Shown: piece by piece, positions 35,122-46,981 of the stretch
Numbering within the stretch: position 1 is the first letter of the stretch
Layout of the letters: every line of letters begins with the position of its first letter
NCBI RefSeq assembly: GCF_020080835.1
Contig: NC_058164.1
Coordinates: forward strand, 11,850,142 to 11,914,141
Length of the DNA: 64,000 bases
DNA from: Cotesia glomerata
Lineage: Eukaryota > Arthropoda > Insecta > Hymenoptera > Braconidae
Direction of reading: 5' to 3'
The notes under the pieces: generated by a model
Told to the model about the DNA's origin: nothing
The model's database searches: none
Seen by the model: only the letters and a program-made list of their open reading frames with translations
Position numbers and translations under genes: made by a program

Positions 35122-35825
35122 TCGTTCTCATTTTCTTGGGTAAAATACTTTTCTGTAACAATTCTAAGGTTTTCGATTCAAAATTAAAACTTAGAAATAA
35201 AAATTAGGAAAACGTTTGACCCTAAAGGCCCCCGAATTGTAATTTAGAGCCTATATAGATCCCTCGAACCCGGAATAGATCCGACTGAGAGCCCTGTAGT
35301 CCTTTAACTCCGACTTTGAACCCAGGGATCCGAACATTCACCGATATACAATATCAGTCTTTTAATATTAATAAATTTCTACTAATTATTTTTAAAATAT
35401 TTATGATGATAAAAAAAATTAAAGATTAAAAAAATTTTTTTTTGCTAATCAACTCAGTATCGTCCAAAACGTCAAGATCAGTAAAAAAAATTTCTTTAAT
35501 TTACCAACGCCAAAAGGGCGAATTTCAAAGGTATCCCTTTTGGTTTTATAAAAATTTTTTTTAAAGTCAAAAAGGCATATAAAGAAAATTATGTTTTTTT
35601 ATTATAAAACATGAAAATAATGCAGCATCGCAGAAGCAATATCATAGTACTGGTAAAAAATGAAAAATGAAACTATAAAAAGGAGTAAAGTGAGCAACAA
35701 AAAAAATTTTTTTTTTATTTTCTTAAAATTGTCAAATTTTTTTTTTCAGTTTTATTTGACTCTATTTGGAACTCGAAAATTACCCAATTTTGTTCTCTTT
35801 TTCTTGTTTTAAAGCTATATTGTAA
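35122..35825. other. HINE 5' end fragment and AT-rich DNA
   Basis: TTAGGAAAACGTTTGACCCT at about 35207 is the start of the HINE-like family, but the following GAATTGTAATTTAGAGCC is unrelated. TCCGACTTTGAACCC (35311) recurs near 40866. The rest is homopolymer-rich and non-coding. Confidence 0.4.
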
Positions 35826-37126
35826 CCCTGGCGGTTTCGGCGACACGGTGAAAGCACGGTCGATTGACGGTTGTTTCACGGTTGTTTCACCGTGTAAAGT
35901 TCGTTCTTACCGAGCGGTTTGTCAGTCAGCATCGGATACCGTTGTGAACGATGTCTACTATAAATTTATCGAATATATACGGTGCATACGCAAGTGAATC
36001 TACGACGTTATGACCGACACTGTACGCTCAATATACTGTCGAAATACGATAATTTTACGCTGTCACGGACAATAAAATAAAAAAAAATATTTCGGACATT
36101 CTAGACCGGGGCTCGAACCCGACTCATCTAGTTGCGCGCCCGAGACTTTACCAGTTCAGCTATCTGAGACACTGTTCGAAACGATTAAATCAGTCACCTC
36201 ATAAAGTGTCAAAACCAAGTCATTTTTTTTTTCATTGTACAAATAAAAATAGCTTAAATAAATTTATATTTTTTCCATGACTTCAAAATAATAATCGTAA
36301 TAAATGATTTAAATTTTTGATGATTACAAAAATCTTGATTTCGAAATTACGGTGAAATTATTAACTGTATAAAAAAAGATCTGAAAAAGAAATTGTTAAA
36401 AAAAAATATCTCATAATAATTTTTTTTGATAGCAAACAATTTTTCCGTAATTTTGAAATTAAAGTTTTCGTCTCTAAAAAAAAAAAAGAACTCAAATCTT
36501 TAATAATGGATTCGAATTTTGGAATTACGGTGAAAATATTAGACGTGCAGAAAATATTCAAAGTTAAGTTGAAAATAAATTATAATTTATTAATTAATTA
36601 ATTGTTGAATAAAATATCTCCCGATTAAAAAAAAAAAAAAAAAAAAAAACAATATTATATTTTTCATAAACAAAAATTATTACGGTTTTTCATTTAAGAC
36701 TATGAAAAAAATACAACACTTGTTCCTGACTTACCGACATTATACGCTCGTTTCACGGTCGTTTCACTTACAGACTACTGTGCATCCACCACCGAGTTAC
36801 GGTTCTTTGACAATTTATATGTTTTCGAATGACTGTTAAATGACAGACGATCGATCGATGATCTACGATTTTTACTCAGATAAAAAATCGGAGAAGTCAA
36901 GTAAAAATTTGGTTTTTCGAAGAGTGAAGTATGATAACTATACAGAATAAAAATCATAAAGTAACAGTGAAAAACTTTCACAATGATACTCGTCGTTCAC
37001 TGTCAAACGATGACCGTTCGATAGTCAAGTGACGGTCATTCGACGATCATTTGTCGACACTGTAAATTCACGGTACATTCACCGTCGTTACACGATCATT
37101 TTATCGTGACCACGAATCCGCCAGGG
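35826..37126. mobile_element. CCCTGGCGG MITE (1,301 bp) with tRNA-like insert
   Basis: Termini are CCCTGGCGGTTTCGGCGACA and the inverse GTGACCACGAATCCGCCAGGG. Subterminal arrays carry GGTTGTTTCACGGTTGTTTC at the left and CGATCATTT/TTCGACGATC at the right. The related fragment is at 2210-2571. A poly-A run lies at 36626-36648. The small ORFs inside are not conserved. Confidence 0.65.
36102..36172 (-). repeat. tRNA-like segment in the CCCTGGCGG MITE
   Basis: The minus strand has GATAGCTGAACTGGTAAAGT (good A box) and TCGGGTTCGAGCCCCGGTC (good B box and T-arm). The acceptor arm pairs poorly. Its position inside a MITE suggests a tRNA-derived insertion or promoter module. Confidence 0.5.
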
Positions 37127-37186
37127 AAGATTCAAATTAAGAAAAAATTAACTCTTTTAAAAAATGACTATTATGATTAAATATAT

Positions 37187-38730
37187 TTGGGTCATTCCAT
37201 GTCAAATCGACCAATAGTTGGAATGGACCCTTTCGATTTGGATAAATACTGGTCAGAAGTTTTCTTTCATCACAAAACAAAATTCTGCCAAAGGAAAAAA
37301 AATAAAAAAATTTTTTTCAAAAGATTTGCAAATTCGAAATTTCGCGATTTTTTCAATTTTTTAATTTTGTTTTTGTTATATCTTGAACGCTATTATAGAT
37401 ATAGAAATGGCCATTCATTTGTTGGAAAGAGGACACTTGGGGCTATTAAAAGAAACATTTTGGAAAAAAATTTTGAAAAAAGCCAAATTTGTCAATTTCG
37501 GAATTTTTGTAAATCGTCAAAAATGACGGTCGACATTAAAATTTTGACTCGATTTTTTTTTGTATAATACCTTGTACTGATTTTAAAAGATCCTGAAATT
37601 TATAGAACTGTTTTTTGTTTTTTCAAAAATATAAATTTTTGAATTAAAAAAAAAAATTTTTTTTTGTTTTCTTATTTTTATTCTTATTTCTTATTTTTTT
37701 AACGCATGATATATTTTGTCCGTTTATTCACTTTAATTACAGATTTTAACGCCAAATAACTCACACAGATATTAATTCGAATAAAAATCAGAAATAATGG
37801 GATGAGAATATCGATTTTTTTTCGATCTTTCGAAAACTTGTTTACTTACTGTAAAATGCTGAAAATGCGGGAAAGCGGAGGATCAGGTTTTGGTCTGGAT
37901 ATCTCAATTAAAACGCGGAAATATTATTAAAATCAGCACTATAAATTTATTTACACAAATTACACTTAATATTTATTTAATATGTTAGCGGATTGTTTAA
38001 ATAAAAGCGGATAAATAAAGCACTGCGTGATTAATAAAGCGAAGCCGGTTAACACGTGATTGAGCGCACTGCCGACACTGGAAAAGCGGAGAATTGTTTT
38101 TACAAATAACATAATTTATCTGTAACAAACTAAAGCGGATTAATAACAATTAAATTAAGCGAAAGTAAAGTAACAGTAATGGCGACTTGTTGCAACGAAA
38201 GCGTGGAAGCGAAAGATTCTAATAATAATGCGTCTTCTTCCTCGTCGACTTGGGGAAGAAGGCTGATTGCGCATGTCAGCGGAGCGATCAGCCAATCACA
38301 CCACCGAGACATAGCGTCATCAGTCAAGCTAAGCTTTCATAGGCGGTTAGTTTTTGTGGGAACTAGCGGTAGACAGGAGCGGCTCGTGAAATTGGGAGTC
38401 CACCAGGGGCGACTTTATCGCGGCTGGGCCTGTTCACTGAACACTTACAAATTTTTGCACATCAATATTACTCAATCTCTCAATCTCGCAATTGTGCAAT
38501 CAAAGTTGCAAAAAAAAAAAAAAAATTTTTTTTAATTCAAAAATCCACATTTTTGAACAAACAAAAAACAATTCTAAAAATTGAGGATCTTTGAAGATCA
38601 GTACAAGGTATTGTACAAAAAAATTTAAACCAAAATTTTAATGTCAACTGTCATTTTTGACAATTTTAAAAAATTCAAAATTTGACAAATTTGGCATTTT
38701 TCAAAATTTTTTTGCTGATGATGGTTCAAT
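37187..38730. mobile_element. Degenerate long-TIR transposon (GGGTCATTCCATG end)
   Basis: It begins GGGTCATTCCATGTCAAATC, similar in its first bases to element C. 37500-37680 is inverted at 38500-38690 (GTATAATACCTTGTACTGAT against CAGTACAAGGTATTGTAC). The outer 250 bases of the right arm are missing. The unique core (37740-38500) includes GATGACGCTATGTC-type sequence and a 118-residue ORF with no recognisable domain. Confidence 0.55.
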
Positions 38731-38829
38731 GTAATAATTTGAATATTTCACCATTGAAAACTTTAGATTCATAGCATGTATGAGCCCATACAGGTCCTAA
38801 ATTTTTCACCAAGTCAGGTAAATGGATTA

Positions 38830-39412
38830 ACAAGTGTTTATTTAATTTATTGTTAAACTAAAACAATTGCGTATCGTCAAAATTAAAGTGGTCTTAAAAA
38901 AATTAAAATATAACGATTCAAGTTGAATTTTTAATATTGATAATTTTAAACATTATAACTTACAGTAAAATATTAAAAATATACAAAAGTATGTACAAAA
39001 TCTTTAGTAATATAAGAAGTTGACTTTTGCATTTTTTTAACTAATAAATATTCGTAAAAATTTGTTGATTTTCATCAAAACACAATATTAAATAACATAA
39101 ATTATATAAATAATTAGCCGTCACACTTCGTCACCTTGTAGATTTAGTTTATAAGAATGATGAGATGTGCATCAACTCATCGGTCGTACGGTGTAGGAGT
39201 TAGTTATCGGTCTGGCAAGCGCGTGGCTCGGGTTCGAATCTCGGTTAGAACGGAATGCGAAAGTTGCGAAAGTCAGGTCCAAATTAAGAGTCAAACGGTC
39301 TAAACTTGTATTAGGTCTACATCAAAATCCAAATAAAAAAATGACACTTAAAAGTTCTTTTTTTATCATTTTTTTTAAAAAGGCATGAGCCAGACTTAAA
39401 AATGAACTATTA
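38830..39412. repeat. S element copy 3 (partial)
   Basis: It shares AAAACAATTGCGTATCGTCA, AATATTGATAATTTTAAACA and the tRNA-like segment (39183-39250) with copies 1 and 2. It ends at AAGGCATGAGCCAGACTT, where copy 2 continues with TTGGCCC repeats; here solo LTR 5 follows after ATGAACTATTATTAT. Confidence 0.65.
39183..39250 (+). repeat. tRNA-like segment in S element copy 3
   Basis: GTCGTACGGTGTAGGAGTTA and GGGTTCGAATCTCGGTTAG, equivalent to the segments at 8763 and 12886. Confidence 0.5.
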
Positions 39413-39416
39413 TTAT

Positions 39417-40755
39417 TGTCACGAACGGAGTGAGTGACGGGCGTAAGGACTATGAAATAGAAATCTCAAATATCCGAACGTTGTCATTTTGTCCGTTCGG
39501 GAGCTAAATTAAAAATTGCGTTGGAGTGTGGAGCGGTACACTAGCTCAAACGTTATCTCTAAGGATTTACTTAGAGAGAGTAAGGATGATGGACTCCTGC
39601 TGACTTCGGTCACGAGTAACCTATTCCATTGTCTAACTGAATTCTTATTTGTTATAGAGATCTTATTTTATTTAATTGTGTAATTTAATTCAAAGTAAAA
39701 AGAGTATAACTCTGTTAATTGAATTTATTGAGACAAACCAGTTAATAAGTTTACAAATTTGGGTTACAAATATAAATGTTCAATAAAAATATTCATAAAA
39801 ATGAACATAAAGGTTAGATATAAAAGATAAGTTTATAAAATAAATTTTTTGTACGCTTACCCTGGAAGTCTGCTCTTTCGAGAGTGGCCCAAGTTTTATG
39901 GGACTTTCACCTTCTATGGGTATTGTTCACTACTGAATCACCATATCTCGGATATTCCGGAGAAGTTAAGTAATTTAGATAATGGATTTTAATATTAATC
40001 GACGCTTTTAGCGGAAATGTCTATCAAAATAAAGCTTCGCGAATTTCCGCGAAGAAATCCTTAAAATCTAGTCAACGCTCTTCGGCGGAAAATACACTTC
40101 ACGATTTACGCGGAAAAAGTCAACGCTCAACGGCGAAAATTCATAAAATAAAAGAAAAATTGGAATATGGCATATATCGAATGGCATATATCGAATAGCC
40201 GATAAATCACTGACTCGTATATTACGGAGTCTATTGTGCTTCCGAACAATTATTTGCCCGGAGCCGATCGACGCGGAGTTAACCAGTGGTATCCTGGTCG
40301 ACATCGAACTGCCGAAAAATGATTTTCGGGCGGTTTATATAGGGTTAGCAACAACGGTGATTGTATGGGACTCATAGGAAAATTAATTCAAAAAAAATGA
40401 AAGGGAGCTCAAGGGTATCATGCGTCATCGCCTTTCTAGATTTTTCGAAACACGGATGAATCTATGCGTAGTTTGAACTATTGCCTTATAGGTCTTACTT
40501 TTACGACTTTAAGCGGAAAACGTGATGGTGACTTCACCATATTACGAATTTGAAAGTTAGAAAAACAAAGTCGTTAAATTCTGATTATCACAAAGAGATC
40601 CGGGTGATTCGTATGAACGTCATCCAATCGTAGGAAAGATGGGCCAGATTTCTCTTATACAGACTTCAAGGGTATCACAAATTGTAAACTAAAAATACGA
40701 AGTTACATATATTCAAAAGAAAAAAACAAAATTTTAAATTTTAGCAGACGTCACA
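39417..40755. mobile_element. Solo LTR 5 (1,339 bp)
   Basis: Ends are TGTCACGAACGG and GCAGACGTCACA, with a 4-base duplication TTAT at 39413-39416 and 40756-40759. The duplication sits near a TTA microsatellite, so it is slightly weaker evidence than for LTRs 1-3. No gag/pol frame. Confidence 0.6.
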
Positions 40756-40815
40756 TTATTATTATTATTATATTTATATTGCTGTTATTGTGTTTTTATT
40801 ATTATTATTATTATA
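40756..40815. repeat. (TTA)n microsatellite
   Basis: TTATTATTATTATTATATTTATATTGCTGTT followed by more ATT units, immediately after solo LTR 5. The next stretch (40816-41037) resembles 35205-35330 (TCCGACTTTGG) and has no gene. Confidence 0.8.
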
Positions 40816-41037
40816 AAGTAGGGTACAGGGGTTTAATATTGGACCTAATTTTTATTTCTACCAGCTCCGACTTTGGACCTTCTAGTGTCAAAAACGGAAA
40901 TTTCGGCCACTACAAGGTCTAAAGTCGGAGTTAATTTAACATGCCACTAGAATCTACTTTGAGCCCACAAGTCCGAGTGGAATCCTACTTATGGATGTTT
41001 TATGTCGGCGTTAAATTTCGACTCGGGCCATTCCTGC

Positions 41038-41231
41038 GACTTCTCGCTAATTCCGTATCTAAGCGCTTAAAGTCAGACTCATGAGGTTTTTGAGCTCTTC
41101 GAGCTCAAAAATATAATTTGTGTTATTTTGAGCTCTCCGAGCTCGAAGAGCTCAAAGGCAGAGAATAACTTACTCTTTGAGCTCGGAGATTCTAATTTTA
41201 AGCGCTTAGATACGAAGTTAGCGAGAAGTTG
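41038..41231. mobile_element. Short palindromic relative of the HINE ends
   Basis: GACTTCTCGCTAATTCCGTA and the inverse TACGAAGTTAGCGAGAAGTT, with GAGCTC repeats between. The right flank continues GCAGGGATGGCCTTTAGGGT to CCTAATTTTTT, the inverted HINE 5' end. It looks like two HINE 5' ends joined head to head. Confidence 0.6.
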
Positions 41232-42469
41232 CAGGGATGGCCTTTAGGGTCAACCGTTTTCCTAATTTTTTATTTATAAGACAATAAGCGCTAACATATT
41301 AAATTTAAAGTATCTTGTTAACAGTTTTATATTAACTCAATACAAATACTATTTAAATTTTTAGCCCGACAACTAAAGAATACTGCATTGGTTTGGTTAC
41401 CTACACCGAGAAAATTAAATGATAGGGGTTATCATACTAAATTTGTAGCTCCAATCATCTAGGATGATTAAAAAATTTTTCAATGCAAAGATAGTTAGTG
41501 TTATCATTTTTTTTATGATAGCAGTTACCATTTTTTATAGTAACAGTTACAATCAGGATGATAACAGTCACTGTCAGGATGGTAGTAGTTACTATCAGAA
41601 TGATAATATTTACTATCAAGAATAGTAATTAATATTGTTCACGAAGAAAATAAAACAGCAATGATTACTGTTTCGTACAAATGTGAAGAAAATGTTCATA
41701 GTCAGTAGTGAGTGCTGTACGAAACACGACTGGTTAATGCCAGAACACGACTCAATAGTGTGCAGACAATAGTCAGAAGTTTTTATGTAGCGCTCTCTAC
41801 TACCCCAAACGTTTTAACCTCGTTTTTTTATTGGCATAAAAGGAAATAGTTTTTATGACGTTACTTTTTTGAAAATTTAGTTCCATATATACCCACGCGT
41901 GGGGGGATGCGTGTGCAGATGCATGGGCAGAAGCGTGGGTAGAAAATATACATATATAACGAAAAAGGGTTCCTTTGATGAAAGTTGACGTCAAAACTAC
42001 TGAAGCTATCGGCATGAGACTACAACCTTCGGCGCAGAATTTTTCGTAAATGGATATAGGCTACTTATTTTTTCGATTTTATTAACCATTTCTCATTTTT
42101 TTTTACAATTTACTTTTACATACATTTTTTCCCGCTAAGAAAAATAAAAGACTCATTTTTTATTCATTTGTTTTTAATACGATTTTCTTTTGTTTTTATT
42201 ACATCACCTTGATATTTGATTGATTTAACGTCATTTAAAAAAAGTTTAAGAAAGAAGCTAATTATGTCTGGTGAACTAAGTGTCAAAAGTTCATATGCAC
42301 ATGCTGATTGTATGTTTGGTTATTGAAAAATTGGTTTCAAGAAGTAAGATAGTTAGATATCTATGAAATCTACTGAAAATGTTGTTGTTTATAAACTAGG
42401 ACTTTTTGAAACATGAAATTTAGACCATATCTATTGAGTTTCAATAACATTTACTAAAAATTTCCTTGC
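41232..42469. other. No gene recognised
   Basis: Short tandem motifs TAACAGTTACAATCAGGATGA at 41530-41630 and GTGGGTAGAA/GCATGGGCAG-like repeats at 41890-41945 (which generate an ASAHASPHA reading). No supported coding region. Confidence 0.4.
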
Positions 42470-42944
42470 AACAAACGTCTCTTTAGCAGCGGAAAAAAAG
42501 TCATTGTAAGGTTTCCAAAACTTAACATTACATGTAGTAATTTGGTCAACGAACTAAGAATTTTACATACATGTTATTTTTGCCGATTACATAATTTATA
42601 AATTGTTCTTATTGCGGGATCGCGGGAATGTAACAGATTAAAATGAATGCATTTTCCAAACACTGGGTATGTAAAAAATACATTTGGCTACTTATTTAAA
42701 TAGAGTTCGTAAAAAACATGTTAAATTTATTTTCTATGAAAAATTGATGTCGCTGAGAAAATTTTAAGTGACAAAAAAATTCTTCGCTTTTGAAGCTAGA
42801 CAGACTTGCAATGACTTTAACTAAAACTTTCAATACTCATTTGGAATCTGTGCAATTCAAAACAATACTCTAATTAAATTTTAAGTCTAGATCTAAAAAT
42901 GTAATCCTATAAAGCGCCCAGCGAAGCCGGCGGGTAACAGCTAG
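42470..42944 (+). mobile_element. Helitron 3' region
   Basis: It ends GCGCCCAGCGAAGCCGGCGG then GTAACAGCTAG followed by T: hairpin, spacer and CTAG as at 57938. The upstream block GGGATCGCGGGAATGTAACA is shared with the Helitron at 57938-60250 (58275). The 5' end was not located. Confidence 0.65.
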
Positions 42945-43582
42945 TTATTAATAACCATAACAGTAATGATATTACGAATGAGCGAATAAGTAAAGAATCT
43001 ATTAGAGTTTAAATTGGCTTATTATGGATAATTTTAAAAAAGATTATTACGGATATAGTTAAATACTTATATCATAATTGTTAGTGCGCTAATACATGTA
43101 TCCTTCTTATGACTAAAATTATTATAATACTATTAGTGACCCTGTTATTGGCTTAGGAACTCTTGAGTCTATGTATCAATAGCTAAATAAATCTTTATTC
43201 TAAATTAACTGATTTAAATAAATATTTTAGCATGTAACGAATTTTTCCAATCTCTGAGCCTTCCTCAATTCTCATTGGAAAGTAAAAAAAATTCAAAGCT
43301 TTGAGAGCTTGAAAATTTAAGCTATGAATAGATTATTTTAAGCTCAAAGAGCTTAAACATTATATTGTATATTGTATATAAGAGTGAAGCTCAATGCTTA
43401 TTTCAAAAGTAAAGTTTGCAATTATATTGCATCTTGTGACATACACGCTATATTTCATATTAGCTTAATGAAAATCTAAGTCGAGATACGATTCTCACAG
43501 AGTTAATATGAAATAAACATTAGTATCAGATTGATGAACGTCAGCTTGTTCATAAAAAACTGCATTATCTTACTTCGATTGG

Positions 43583-44032
43583 TTAAGGTAGTACCACAGA
43601 TACCATAAGTATCAAATGTCAAATACCAAGTTTCTTTTGATTTAGTTAGTTGATTTACTTATGTAACTTGCATTGGAGAAAAAAAAACAGAAATAATTTT
43701 TGATAATTTTTTTTTTTTAATTAATACTTACAAATGCTCTAAAACTGAACTTTCAATTATGAAAACGATTTAATACGTTATTTATTTTCATTACCTAAAT
43801 TTTTATAGAAATCTGAACGGTACTTTTTGTAAAATATAATAAAATCTATGATTTCTCATAAATATCAATGATAAATACAAACATTTTTTTATGTTAATAT
43901 CTTTTTTCTGGTTTTCTGCAATTTTTGCAAAATTTAACAGGTTCATTATCTCATTTGTCATTATAATGTACTAGTATGCCAAGTTTCATTTAATACTGAA
44001 CGGTCATTCTATAACCGAAGGTACTACCTTAA
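43583..44032. mobile_element. MITE with TTAAGGTAGTACC ends (450 bp)
   Basis: TTAAGGTAGTACCACAGA at the left and the inverse GAAGGTACTACCTTAA at the right. CCAAGTTTC appears subterminally in both orientations. No ORF. Confidence 0.55.
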
Positions 44033-44182
44033 GTCAAGATCTCCTAAGGTTATCTATTGAAGTATCACATTTAACTTAAGAACATATAGGACAGAGAATA
44101 TTCAAATTTTGGACAAAATACTGAGACGCTTTTTGACCAAGTAATTTTTGAATAAAAAATCATTAAACTTGGCAGGAGTATG

Positions 44183-44921
44183 TTAAGGTTGCACGGACAG
44201 TACCCCGTAAGTCATAATAGAATCTAAATTTTTTTTTCATCAAAATTAAAAATTTGAATACGAAAATTCATTACTATAATTTAACCGTTACCTTACATTA
44301 TTATTAATTAAAATAATTAAATAATTTCATTAACAAAAACAATAAATAGTCAACGTTTGACTCAAGTATTTTTCCACAAAACTCAGACTTGGCAACACCG
44401 CGAATAACAGCTGTTTATATTTATCTAGCTGTGTAGTGTTGAGTTGAAAAACATAACCCATAAATATACACAGGAATTATTAAAATTCAAAATTCGCGCG
44501 TTCTGTTCTGTGCAATGTTGCCAGACTGCACTGATTCACGTGGTTTATTTATTTTTAAATATGTCGGCCTGAAATTTTCGTGAATTTCTCATCTTTTGCA
44601 TTAAAATATCTTTAAAAGCTTTCGTCAGAAAATTATCATTTTATTTTTAACGTATTCTACGAAAGTTGATTGACTGAAATACAAGTTTTTTGTTTTTTAA
44701 TCTTCCTATGAGGTAGTCAAATAAATCGATATATGTGCAATCCGCCAATAGTCTCTATAGGCTAGATGTTAAATTTCAATTTTTTAATAATTTATTAAAG
44801 GATAACCTTTCGTCAGATCTAATCCAAAAAATTAATTTAGACGTATGAGATAGCAATTCATAACATATCAAAAAATTAGCTTGTGATATTCACAAGTGCA
44901 TGAGTGTCCGAACAACCTTAA
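44183..44921. mobile_element. MITE with TTAAGGTTGnnCGGACA ends (739 bp)
   Basis: TTAAGGTTGCACGGACAGTA at the left and the inverse GAGTGTCCGAACAACCTTAA at the right. The interior is non-coding. The DNA on either side (42945-43582, 44033-44182, 44922-45610) shows no gene. Confidence 0.55.
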
Positions 44922-45853
44922 TTATAGTCTTTCGTAAATTGATTCTTTTATTTTTAAATTTACTCATTGAAAAAAAATAACAAAATGATAAATAAATAGG
45001 TAGAGTTCGCGCGTAAAACTGCCTTATCTCCGGGCCCATCACATATTTAAGTAAATAAACTTTACTATGAAGAAATTAATAATAAACTTACAGCCAATAT
45101 AATCTTCGAAATTGATTTATTTTTTTGGTTAATCTTTACTTTAGTTTAGATTACTTATAAGACAGAATTATTAAAATGCAGCTAGGTTTGGATAGAAAAC
45201 TAATTATCAACAAAAAATTTCATTTACTATAGTTTAATTTTTTTGAACAGTGTTTGGAGTATTAACAGTCAGCCTGATAACCTCCAGTGCATTTTTATGT
45301 GTTTCAAATAAACAATCCGATACATTCAATTGGAATTTTTATCACTAGTCCAGACTGAATTACCGACAACAGACTATACTGCATGCTCTTAAATAGACAA
45401 TAATGCATGTAAATAGAAATCTCCTACTTTCTCAACTTAAGTTTCAATGTTTTACTTCATTGTCTACTAATATATCAAATGGATCACATTAAATTTTTTT
45501 TTCACACTTCATAACGCAAAAGGTTTAAGGTTGTGCGTTGCTCTCAATTTGACAAGAAATTTTTATAATTTCAATTACCTCTACAATATTTATATTCAAA
45601 ACTGGCCACTCCCGGGAAAAAATGATCAGACATGAACAGGCATGAGTTTTCAGGCCTGATCAGACATGAAAAATGACCATGCCTGATCAGGCATGAATTG
45701 ACCTGGTCAGTCCTGATCAGACATGGTCAGGTCTGAAAGCCCATTGTTACTTTTAATTAATTATTTTGCTTAATTTTATGGATATAGTACTTGATAGTCA
45801 TACAAAATTCTCTATAATGAATTAAAATAAAAAAAAAATGATTACATATATTT

Positions 45854-45955
45854 GTACGGCTGAAACACCAGCAGTCACCCATCCAACTACTAACCACGCT
45901 CAATGCTGTTTAACTTTAGTGATATCCGTGTGCCTTGAAGTTCTCGCCTGCTGTG
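45854..45955 (-). pseudogene. 5S rRNA-derived segment in element Q copy 2
   Basis: The minus strand reads CTAAAGTTAAACAGCATTGA, GCGTGGTTAGTAGTTGGATG and GGTGACTGCTGGTG. It is collinear with 4778-4885 with a few substitutions, so the module belongs to the element and was not acquired twice. Confidence 0.7.
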
Positions 45956-46981
45956 CTGCTATCTTATGTGACATCAATTGGTTATGAAGTACATAACGTA
46001 TCAAATAAGTTTATCATAAATATAACACAAAAATTGATTTTATAATATATTTTGATGGTCCTAATTTATTTATTTAACCGAATCTCATTATAAAATCACA
46101 TTTATTTAAATAATAAAATAAGTAATGATTTTATAATGATTTAAATATTGAGCAGGAGCAGAACAGATCAAAACATCTCATAGGAAATGTAACAATTTTT
46201 TTATTTCAAAATTATTTAAACGTAATGATAAAAATAATTTTGCACATTTTAAGATGAACAAAAAATTTTTTTTCGTCAAAGAAAATATTTTGATCACATC
46301 TCTGACTATGCAAGTATGATCAGATCTATCCCGGAAAAAAATGATCAGACCTGACCATGCCTGTTCATGTATGATCAGGCCTGAAATTAGACATGGTCAT
46401 GCCTGCCTATGCCTGCTCATGTCTGTTCATATCTGAAGGGTTAAATACGCTCAGGTCTGATCATGTCTGATCAGACCTGTCCATGTCTGAAGGGTTAAAT
46501 ACGCTCATGTCTGTTTATATCTGATCAGGCCTGTCCATGCCTGTTCATGTCTGAAGCGTTAAATACACTCAGGCCTAATCATACCTGTTCATGTCTGTTC
46601 ATGCCTGTCCATCCCTGTTCATGTCTGAACCGTTAAATACGCTCAGGCCCGATCATAACTGTCCATGCCTGTTCATGCTAAGGACCAAATATGCTAAGAA
46701 AAAATTTTTGAATATGTTCAGTGTATGTACATTAATTTCGATTAATAAATTTGTATCTTATCAATAAACGGTATATTTTATTATTCAATAAATAATAGTA
46801 TTTTGATTATAATTAAAAACCTACCGTAGGGTAAATTTAATTAACTTTTCTAGGCATGGACAGTCATGAACAAGCCTGAGCATATGTAATGCTTCAAACA
46901 TGAACAGGCATGAACAGGCCTGAGCATATTTCCCGCTTCGGACATGAACAGGCATGGACAGGCCTGATCAGACATGAACAG

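Noticed and set aside
38179..38535. 118-residue ORF in the core of the 37187 element
   Set aside because: No recognisable domain, overlapped by an antisense ORF of similar quality, inside a degenerate transposon.
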